Source of the DNA: Clostridiales bacterium
GTDB taxonomy: Bacteria; Bacillota_A; Clostridia; Lachnospirales; Lachnospiraceae
Direction: 5' to 3'
Assembly: GCA_030154385.1 (NCBI GenBank)
Contig: JASKJZ010000219.1
Location: 1 to 5,065 of the forward strand
Length of the DNA stretch: 5,065 nt
Positions 1 through 5,065 of this stretch are shown one piece after another (position 1 is the first letter of the stretch; every line of letters starts with the position of its first letter). The notes beneath the pieces were generated by a model. That model did not search any database. It was not told the DNA's origin and was given only the letters and a program-made list of their open reading frames with translations. The position numbers and the translations under genes are program-made.

Positions 1-806
1 AGGAAGAGCGGGCACTTAAAGAGGCAAGAGGGCTCTTTCAATTAATTGAAACAAGGTGCAGGGATTCGATTGGCTATCTGGAAGCCTTTGATGAAGGCTT
101 TACACCCGTGGAAAATGATAAGCTTTCGGAAAACGGCGTAATTGCAGAAAAAACAATGAATACCTTGCTGCATGTATTCGAAGCATATACACAGCTCTAT
201 CGGATTACTGGGGATTTGGCTGTTAGAAGTAGTCTTTGTAGGATATTGGATTCCTTTGCCACGCAGATATACAATCCGCTGCTTCGCCGACAAGAGGTGT
301 TTTTTGACCGTAATCTGCACTCTCTTCTCGATCTTCATTCCTACGGACACGATATTGAAACCGCCTGGCTCATTGACTGGGGCGTTGAAGTGCTTGGAGA
401 GGAATCGTATCGAAATAAGATGGAGCCGATTACGAGGGCATTGGCTAAGGAGGTTTATCAGCGTGCCTATCAAAAGCATTCGCTATCCAATGAGTGTGAG
501 AATGGGGTAGTAGATACAAGCAGAGTCTGGTGGGTGCAGGCAGAGGCAGTGGTAGGCTTTTATAATGCTTATGAAAAGACGGGTGAAATAAAATATCAAG
601 AAGCGGCAAGGGAAATCTGGGGTTTTATCAAAGAATATATAATTGATGGGCGAGAGGGCTCCGAGTGGTACTGGAAGGTTGATGAAAACGGCATACCAAA
701 CCGGGAAAAACCAATGGTTGAGCCGTGGAAATGTCCTTACCACAACGGAAGAATGTGTTTTGAAATCATAAGGAGGTCAAATAATGCTGCATCCAAAGTA
801 TTATGA
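1..806 (+). CDS. Cellobiose 2-epimerase (mannobiose 2-epimerase), 5'-truncated by window edge
   Basis: The frame is open from base 3 to the TGA at 804-806, giving about 267 visible residues of an enzyme usually near 390-410 residues, so roughly the first 130 lie upstream. It belongs to the N-acylglucosamine 2-epimerase superfamily ((alpha/alpha)6 barrel). It inverts C2 of the reducing-end sugar of beta-1,4 disaccharides, here probably beta-1,4-mannobiose to mannosyl-glucose. Visible family blocks are [16 protein letters not shown] (from 156), [12 protein letters not shown] (from 339), [17 protein letters not shown] (from 522) and [15 protein letters not shown] (from 726). The histidines at 171-173, 348-350 and 741-743 are spaced 59 and 131 residues apart, the same as the three catalytic histidines I recall for the Ruminococcus albus enzyme (H184, H243, H374). 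The usual NTHLH motif is NTLLH here. The GTG at 108 is internal and not a start. The 3' end overlaps the phosphorylase gene by 23 bp, which supports the mannobiose role. No signal peptide can be judged because the N-terminus is missing. Confidence 0.93.
   Translation, partial: EERALKEARGLFQLIETRCRDSIGYLEAFDEGFTPVENDKLSENGVIAEKTMNTLLHVFEAYTQLYRITGDLAVRSSLCRILDSFATQIYNPLLRRQEVFFDRNLHSLLDLHSYGHDIETAWLIDWGVEVLGEESYRNKMEPITRALAKEVYQRAYQKHSLSNECENGVVDTSRVWWVQAEAVVGFYNAYEKTGEIKYQEAAREIWGFIKEYIIDGREGSEWYWKVDENGIPNREKPMVEPWKCPYHNGRMCFEIIRRSNNAASKVL
771..776 (+). promoter_or_regulatory. Ribosome binding site for the GH130 gene, inside the epimerase coding region
   Basis: A perfect AGGAGG lies 7 bases before the ATG at 784. 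It sits within the last codons of the epimerase gene, so the two genes overlap and the phosphorylase has its own strong initiation site rather than depending only on coupling. It fixes 784 as the start. Confidence 0.9.
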
Positions 807-1959
807 GGAGCAAAAAAAATACGAACAGCTCCTACTAAAAATAAACGAAAAAAGCGATTTCTATAATGGTATATTTGATCGCTATCAACATCCTGTTTTG
901 ACAAGGGATCACATACCGCTTACCTGGAAGTATGACTTGAACCCACAGACAAACCCTTATTTTATGGAACGGCTTGGGGTAAATGCGGTGATGAATGCAG
1001 GTGCAATTGAGCTAGATGGTACCTTTTATCTGGTTGCGAGAATTGAAGGAAATGACAGAAAGTCCTTTTTTGGTGTAGCAGAAAGCAGAACGGGAATTGA
1101 TCAGTTTCGGTTTTGGGATTATCCGATTTTACTAGAGGATACCTGTAAGGAGGAAACCAATGTCTACGATATGCGTCTGACCAAGCATGAGGATGGTTAT
1201 ATATATGGTGTGTTTTGCTCGGAAAGCAAGGATTTGTCAACTTCGGAGCTATCGGCAGCCGTTGCAGCGGCAGGACTTGTTCGTACCAAGGATTTAAAGA
1301 CCTGGGAGCGTCTTGATAATATAAAGACGCTTCGCTCCCCACAGCAGCGAAATGTAGCACTGCATCCAGAGTTTGTAAAGGGAAAATACGCGTTTTATAC
1401 AAGGCCAATGGACGACTTTATTGAGACGGGCTCTGGTGGAGGAATTGGCTTTGGATTATGTGACGATATTACACATGCAGTAATTGATGAAGAAATCTTG
1501 ACGAGTACGCGAAAATATCATACGATAACAGAAGCAAAGAACGGAGCAGGAGCGCCTCCAATCAAAACGCAAAAGGGGTGGATTCACATCGCCCATGGTG
1601 TTCGAAATACCGCCGCGGGACTTCGCTATGTTTTATATGCGTTTGCGACCTCGCTTACCGATCCTGCTAAGGTCATTGCAGAGCCCTCTGGCTTTTTACT
1701 AGCACCGCTTGGAAAAGAGCGAGTGGGAGATGTTTCCAATGTCGTATTTTCCAATGGAGTGATTGCCAGAGAAAATGGAGACGTTTATCTGTACTACGCA
1801 TCCTCGGATACACGCATGCATGTAGCAACGACGACGATTGAACAATTGATGAATTATGTATTTGAAACCCCAGCCGATCCCCTCCGCTCGGTGGATTGTG
1901 TAAAGCAGCGCAGTGTATTGATTCAAAAGAATTTGGAATATTTGAAAGAGAATATGTGA
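784..1959 (+). CDS. 4-O-beta-D-mannosyl-D-glucose phosphorylase (GH130)
   Basis: A complete 391-residue protein, the usual length for GH130 subfamily 1. It catalyses reversible phosphorolysis of Man-beta-1,4-Glc to alpha-mannose 1-phosphate and glucose (EC 2.4.1.281) in the cytoplasm. Recognised blocks along the five-bladed beta-propeller are [20 protein letters not shown] (residues 57-76), [18 protein letters not shown] (84-101), [15 protein letters not shown] (124-138), [15 protein letters not shown] (183-197), [20 protein letters not shown] (204-223), [12 protein letters not shown] (271-282) and [13 protein letters not shown] (313-325). Asp129 in VYDMRL is the expected catalytic acid, matching Asp131 recalled for the Bacteroides fragilis enzyme. 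The EGNDRKSFF and GSGGGIG blocks favour mannosyl-glucose phosphorylase over mannan-oligosaccharide or Man-GlcNAc phosphorylases. There is no signal peptide. The start has an AGGAGG site at good spacing. The preceding epimerase makes its substrate and the following esterases would deacetylate precursors, so the context agrees. Confidence in the family is very high and in the exact substrate high. Confidence 0.95.
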   Translation: MLHPKYYEEQKKYEQLLLKINEKSDFYNGIFDRYQHPVLTRDHIPLTWKYDLNPQTNPYFMERLGVNAVMNAGAIELDGTFYLVARIEGNDRKSFFGVAESRTGIDQFRFWDYPILLEDTCKEETNVYDMRLTKHEDGYIYGVFCSESKDLSTSELSAAVAAAGLVRTKDLKTWERLDNIKTLRSPQQRNVALHPEFVKGKYAFYTRPMDDFIETGSGGGIGFGLCDDITHAVIDEEILTSTRKYHTITEAKNGAGAPPIKTQKGWIHIAHGVRNTAAGLRYVLYAFATSLTDPAKVIAEPSGFLLAPLGKERVGDVSNVVFSNGVIARENGDVYLYYASSDTRMHVATTTIEQLMNYVFETPADPLRSVDCVKQRSVLIQKNLEYLKENM

Positions 1960-1963
1960 GCGT

Positions 1964-3037
1964 ATGATGGATAGAAAAGAAAAATGGATTTTTCCAGACC
2001 ATGAGGGTCTTACCTATAGTGGAAGAATCGAGGATACAAACAAAAAGGAACCAATCTTTGTGTACCCCTCGACTATGGTTGAATTTTCTTTTACGGGCAC
2101 TTGTATTTCTGTGGTACTAGAAAATCGATCGGCTTACTGGGACAATTATATGGGTTATCTTTTAGATGGGGTTATGTACGCGATAAAACTTTTGAAAAAT
2201 CAAAAGCAAACCTATTGCCTGGCGAGCGAAATGGAGGATACCACCCATACCCTTATACTCTTTAAGCGAATGGATTCTTGCCATGTCGTGACATTGTATG
2301 GTTTTTTGTTGGATGCCCATGCCATCGTTATAGCACCAGAGGAAAAGCCAAGTCGGAGAATCGAGGTCTATGGCGATTCTGTTTCAGCAGGAGAAGTATC
2401 CGAAGCCGTAGCTTATGAAGGAAAGCCTGACCCAGAGCATAACGGGGAATATTCCAATAGCTGGTATTCATACTCCTGGATTTTGGCAAGAAAGCTCCAT
2501 GCCACTCTTCATAACATTTCGCAAGGCGGGATTGCACTGATGGATGGAACGGGGTGGTTTCATGGTCCTTCCTATCTTGGTCTTTTGAGCTGTTATGATA
2601 AGATTACATATCATCCAGAGCTTGGAAGTGTGACAAATTGGGATTTTACCAGATATCGGCCGCACGTCGTCATAATTGCAATCGGTCAAAATGACAATCA
2701 TCCCGTTGACTTTATGAAGGAGGATTATGAGGGGGCGAAGGCGAAGGAGTGGAGAAGCAAATATGCGGATTTTGTAAAAACGCTTCGTACCCATTACCCA
2801 CAGGCATGGATTATTCTGGCGACAACGATTTTAGAGCATGATACATCCTGGGATCAGGCAATTGAAGAAGTGTGCGGGTGCCTAAAGGATGAAAAGGTAG
2901 TCCATTTTCTATATACTCAAAATGGAACGGGAACCCCTGGGCATATTCGAATCGGTGAGGCAGAGAAGATGGCAGAGGAGCTTCAAAATTTTATCGAATC
3001 CCTTGGGGATACGGTATGGATGGATGAGATGCATTAG
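1964..3037 (+). CDS. CE2-like acetylesterase (N-terminal jelly-roll plus SGNH hydrolase domain)
   Basis: A complete 357-residue protein with the two-part layout of carbohydrate esterase family 2. Residues about 8-125 look like a beta-rich jelly-roll (SGRIEDT, VEFSFTGTCISVVLEN, YMGYLLDGV). Residues about 130-347 are an SGNH/GDSL hydrolase. The nucleophile is Ser139 in IEVYGDSVSAGE (codon 2378-2380). The oxyanion glycine lies in SQGGIAL (187-192) and Asn243 in AIGQNDNHP. The catalytic histidine is probably His327 in GTPGHIRIGEAEKMAEEL. The usual DxxH aspartate is absent three residues before it (Thr324), which fits the Ser-His dyad reported for some CE2 enzymes. The likely role is removal of O-acetyl groups (3-, 4- and 6-O in characterised mannan CE2s) from imported manno-oligosaccharides. 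No signal peptide is seen, so it is cytoplasmic. It starts 4 bp after the phosphorylase stop without a strong ribosome site. ATGs at 1964 and 1967 are both possible starts. The family call is firm; the substrate is inferred from context. Confidence 0.85.
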   Translation: MMDRKEKWIFPDHEGLTYSGRIEDTNKKEPIFVYPSTMVEFSFTGTCISVVLENRSAYWDNYMGYLLDGVMYAIKLLKNQKQTYCLASEMEDTTHTLILFKRMDSCHVVTLYGFLLDAHAIVIAPEEKPSRRIEVYGDSVSAGEVSEAVAYEGKPDPEHNGEYSNSWYSYSWILARKLHATLHNISQGGIALMDGTGWFHGPSYLGLLSCYDKITYHPELGSVTNWDFTRYRPHVVIIAIGQNDNHPVDFMKEDYEGAKAKEWRSKYADFVKTLRTHYPQAWIILATTILEHDTSWDQAIEEVCGCLKDEKVVHFLYTQNGTGTPGHIRIGEAEKMAEELQNFIESLGDTVWMDEMH

Positions 3038-3041
3038 GAGG
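3036..3041 (+). promoter_or_regulatory. Ribosome binding site for the CE17-like esterase gene
   Basis: A perfect AGGAGG, five bases before the ATG at 3047. Its first two bases are the last two of the TAG stop codon of the preceding esterase. It decides the start of the next gene and shows that the two esterase genes are translated in close succession. Confidence 0.88.
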
Positions 3042-3046
3042 TCAGT

Positions 3047-4159
3047 ATGCAAACAGTAGTAATCGAGCAGGAATGGATCAAGAGGGCGATTGCAAATCGT
3101 GGCGATTGGACGAAAATCGAGCAAGTGATGAAGCGCGCTAGGAAAGGAGAAGCGATAAAAATCGCCTTTATCGGAGGCTCCATCACACAAGGCTCGCTAT
3201 CCTCATCACCGCAGACTTGCTATGCCTATTTGGTATATGAATGGTGGAAGGAGACGTTTTCTGAGGCAACGGTTTCCTATCTCAATGCTGGAATCGGAGG
3301 AACGACATCGCAGTTTGGGGTTGCACGCGTCGAAGATCATGTTTTGTGTCAAAAGCCGGATCTTGTGATCGTTGAATTTAGTGTAAATGATACCAATGAT
3401 TCGTTTTTTTTGGAAACCTTTGAGGGATTGATTCGAAGGATCGTATCATCGGATAAGAGTCCTGCGGTTGTCATTGTCAACAATGTTCACTATCAGGATG
3501 GCAGCAATGCACAAGAAATTCATAATAAAATTGGAGGGGCGTATCAGATTCCTTGTATTAGTATCAAAGATGCAATTTACCCTCTTATAATAGAAAAGAA
3601 GTTAAAAAGGGAAGACCTCACGCCCGATAATCTGCATCCAAATGACACGGGACATGCGTTAGTCGCAGGGATAATAACTGGATTTTTTAAGCGCGTGCAA
3701 GATACTTTGGTTCGAAGTCCCCTTACGAGTAATCAATACGAGCATTCGATTCGTTATCAAAGCGATCATTGCTTACCAAAGCTGGATGGCTTTATGACCG
3801 ATGAAAGTGTTTCAAAAAGCATACAGGATGTCTTTAAAAATGGATGGTTTGCGAGTGCGATTGGGGCGTCCATTACCTTTAGCGTAAAGGGAACGGGAAT
3901 TGCGGTACAATATCGAAAGTCGGTAAAACAGCCAGCTCCTGTTGCCAGAGCGGTTATTGATGGAGATGTAGAACGGGCGGTTATATTAGATGCCAATTTT
4001 ACAGAAACCTGGGGGGACTGCCTGTATCTGGAAACAATCTATTTTCACGGCGAGGACAAGGAGCATCAGGTCACGATTGAAATCGTAGAGGGAACCGAGG
4101 AAGACGTGACTCCGTTCTATCTGGTATCGGTGATTGTTTCTTCAAAAAAGAGCAAATAA
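3047..4159 (+). CDS. CE17-like acetylesterase (SGNH hydrolase plus C-terminal CBM35-like domain)
   Basis: A complete 370-residue protein. Residues about 36-220 form an SGNH hydrolase. The nucleophile is Ser45 in AFIGGSITQGS (codon 3179-3181). Block II is NAGIGGTTSQFG (80-91), Asn114 lies in VEFSVNDTND, and the triad pair is Asp194/His197 in TPDNLHPNDTGH, so all catalytic blocks are present. Residues about 235-365 form a second, beta-rich domain (ASITFSVKGTGIAVQYR, RAVIDGDVERAVILD), consistent with the CBM35 described at the C-terminus of the CE17 mannan esterase of Roseburia intestinalis. That enzyme removes 2-O-acetyl groups from mannose and works with a CE2 partner, as the neighbour here suggests. 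There is no signal peptide or membrane segment, so action on imported oligosaccharides in the cytoplasm is likely. The start is set by AGGAGG, 9 bp after the previous stop. The SGNH fold is certain. The CE17 label and acetyl-mannan substrate rest on architecture and gene context. Confidence 0.85.
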   Translation: MQTVVIEQEWIKRAIANRGDWTKIEQVMKRARKGEAIKIAFIGGSITQGSLSSSPQTCYAYLVYEWWKETFSEATVSYLNAGIGGTTSQFGVARVEDHVLCQKPDLVIVEFSVNDTNDSFFLETFEGLIRRIVSSDKSPAVVIVNNVHYQDGSNAQEIHNKIGGAYQIPCISIKDAIYPLIIEKKLKREDLTPDNLHPNDTGHALVAGIITGFFKRVQDTLVRSPLTSNQYEHSIRYQSDHCLPKLDGFMTDESVSKSIQDVFKNGWFASAIGASITFSVKGTGIAVQYRKSVKQPAPVARAVIDGDVERAVILDANFTETWGDCLYLETIYFHGEDKEHQVTIEIVEGTEEDVTPFYLVSVIVSSKKSK

Positions 4160-4178
4160 AGAAGAATAAAGAAAGACA

Positions 4179-4184
4179 AAGGAG
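4179..4184 (+). promoter_or_regulatory. Ribosome binding site for the GH1 gene in a 32-bp purine-rich spacer
   Basis: AAGGAG lies seven bases before the ATG at 4192. The spacer 4160-4191 is almost all A and G, with no inverted repeat or T-run, so there is no terminator between the esterase and the GH1 gene and the operon probably continues. Confidence 0.85.
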
Positions 4185-4191
4185 TATCGCA

Positions 4192-5065
4192 ATGTTTCGA
4201 AAAGATTTTATCTGGGGCGCTGCAAGCAGTGCTTATCAAATTGAGGGGGCGGCATTTGAGGACGGCAGAGGGCTAAGTATCTGGGATGTATATGCTGCAC
4301 AAGAGGGAAAGGTCTACGAAAATCATACAGGAGAGGTATCCTGCGATCATTATCATCGCTTTCGCGAAGATGTAGCGTTGATGAAGCAGATGGGAATCAA
4401 GGCATATCGGTTTTCAATTTCCTGGCCAAGAATCCTTCCAGAGGGCATTGGGGCAGTGAATCAAAGGGGCATTGATTTTTATAATGCTTTGATTGATGAA
4501 TTACTTGCCCACGACATTGAGCCATTTATCACCCTTTATCACTGGGATCTTCCGTATGCGCTTTATCAAAAGGGTGGTTGGCTAAATCGCGATATCGTGG
4601 ATTGGTTTGCGGAATATGCAAAGGTCGTTTCGGAGCATTTTTCCGACCGTGTGAAAAAGTTCTTTACCTTAAATGAACCACAGTGCTTTATTGGTCTTGG
4701 ATTTTTAAATGGTGCCCATGCGCCGGGTCTAAAGCTTCCCTTAAAGGATACCTTTTTGATGGCGCATCATGCCCTGATGGCGCATGGAAGCGCGGTGATT
4801 GCTCTTCGTAAATATGCAAAAGCTCCCATTGAGGTGGGCTATGCACCGACGGCTGGCATGACCTATCCTGCAAGTGAGAGTAAGGAGGACATCGAAGCGG
4901 CTAGAAGCGCCTTGTTTTCGATGGAGGTGGAACCAGATAATTGGACATGGAATGTTGCTTGGTTTAGTGATCCGGTATTTTTAGGGCATTATCCAGAGGA
5001 GGGATTGAAAAGATTTGCTGCGTATCTGCCAAAGATTTTACCAGAGGATATGGAGCTGATCGCAC
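4192..5065 (+). CDS. GH1 beta-glucosidase, 3'-truncated by window edge
   Basis: The frame opens at ATG 4192 and runs off the window after 291 codons, out of about 440-460 usual for GH1. It is a retaining glycosidase of the (beta/alpha)8 barrel type. The GH1 N-terminal signature is at residues 6-20 (FIWGAASSAYQIEGA), with sugar-binding Gln16. Further blocks are AYRFSISWPRILPEG (71-85), LYHWDLP (115-121, His117) and the acid/base motif FFTLNEPQCFIGLG (157-170) with Glu162. HAPG (176-179) is also typical. The nucleophile (ENG motif) lies beyond the window. The N-terminal signature resembles plain beta-glucosidases and differs from the 6-phospho-beta-glucosidase pattern. There is no signal peptide. 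In this operon it may remove non-reducing-end glucose from glucomannan oligosaccharides or act on cellobiose; a beta-mannosidase activity cannot be excluded. The start is supported by AAGGAG at 4179-4184. The family call is near certain and the natural substrate open. Confidence 0.93.
   Translation, partial: MFRKDFIWGAASSAYQIEGAAFEDGRGLSIWDVYAAQEGKVYENHTGEVSCDHYHRFREDVALMKQMGIKAYRFSISWPRILPEGIGAVNQRGIDFYNALIDELLAHDIEPFITLYHWDLPYALYQKGGWLNRDIVDWFAEYAKVVSEHFSDRVKKFFTLNEPQCFIGLGFLNGAHAPGLKLPLKDTFLMAHHALMAHGSAVIALRKYAKAPIEVGYAPTAGMTYPASESKEDIEAARSALFSMEVEPDNWTWNVAWFSDPVFLGHYPEEGLKRFAAYLPKILPEDMELIA

Noticed and set aside
108..110. GTG as a possible start of a 232-residue gene
   Set aside because: The same frame is open and homologous to cellobiose 2-epimerase back to base 3 (for example [16 protein letters not shown] before the GTG), and there is no ribosome site before it. 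It is an internal Val codon.
172..510. Second + strand open frame inside the epimerase gene
   Set aside because: It overlaps the catalytic His-containing region of the epimerase in another frame, has no ribosome site and resembles no known protein.
898..936. TTGACA at 898-903 as a possible internal promoter -35
   Set aside because: The hexamer at a 17-base spacing is TACCTG, and the nearest TATGAC is 27 bases away. It lies inside the GH130 coding region with no gene start to serve.
1147..1162. Perfect AAGGAGG followed by an out-of-frame ATG at 1160 inside the GH130 gene
   Set aside because: The resulting frame stops after six codons. The bases encode Lys-Glu-Glu just before the conserved VYDMRL motif, so chance is the simpler explanation.
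962..1408. Long open frame on the - strand, with others at 42-479, 483-743, 1673-2002, 2468-2794, 2909-3190 and 4688-4873
   Set aside because: All lie opposite well-recognised + strand genes. Their translations have low-complexity or His/Pro/Ser-rich composition and show no family motif. They are shadows.
2717..2729. AAGGAGG plus an out-of-frame ATG at 2727 inside the first esterase gene
   Set aside because: The spacing is only 3 bases and the frame gives a 16-codon Arg-rich peptide. It is probably a coding coincidence in a Lys/Glu-rich stretch.
3586..3591. TATAAT inside the CE17-like gene as a possible -10 box for the GH1 gene
   Set aside because: There is no -35-like hexamer at 16-18 bases upstream, and the site is about 600 bases before the GH1 start.
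4160..4191. Possible terminator between the CE17-like esterase and GH1 genes
   Set aside because: The 32-bp spacer is nearly all purine, cannot form a stem-loop and has no T-run.

Overview
The window is a tightly packed, one-direction gene cluster on the + strand. It reads as the middle of an operon for intracellular breakdown of acetylated beta-mannan oligosaccharides. Five genes cover almost every base: the C-terminal two thirds of a cellobiose/mannobiose 2-epimerase (1-806, 5' end outside the window), a complete GH130 4-O-beta-mannosyl-glucose phosphorylase (784-1959), a complete CE2-like acetylesterase (1964-3037), a complete CE17-like acetylesterase with a C-terminal beta-rich domain (3047-4159), and the N-terminal part of a GH1 beta-glucosidase (4192 to the window end). 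Junctions are a 23-bp overlap, then gaps of 4, 9 and 32 bp. No terminator or credible promoter lies between genes, so a single transcript is likely. There is no gene-free stretch longer than 32 bases.

Organism: purine-rich Shine-Dalgarno sites (AGGAGG, AAGGAG), moderate GC, and this gene content point to an anaerobic Firmicute, most likely a Lachnospiraceae gut or rumen bacterium related to Roseburia. From memory, the beta-mannan utilisation locus of Roseburia intestinalis holds the same combination: epimerase, GH130 phosphorylase, a CE2 plus CE17 esterase pair, and a GH1. The assignment rests on gene content and motif recognition; no database search was run.

How the genes work together (family knowledge plus inference): acetylated (gluco)mannan oligosaccharides enter the cell. 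The two esterases strip O-acetyl groups, the CE17 type acting on 2-O and the CE2 type on 3-, 4- and 6-O positions. The GH1 enzyme trims beta-linked glucose, or possibly mannose, from the non-reducing end. The epimerase turns the reducing-end mannose of beta-1,4-mannobiose into glucose. The GH130 enzyme then splits Man-beta-1,4-Glc with phosphate into mannose 1-phosphate and glucose, saving one ATP equivalent. No complete protein has a signal peptide or membrane segment, so all steps appear cytoplasmic. The missing parts of the system (transporter, regulator, mannanase or mannosidase) would lie outside the window.

Novelty: the system resembles one already described. The points worth a second look are a changed residue in the epimerase active-site region, the absence of a normal DxxH triad motif in the CE2-like esterase, and the substrate of the GH1 enzyme.
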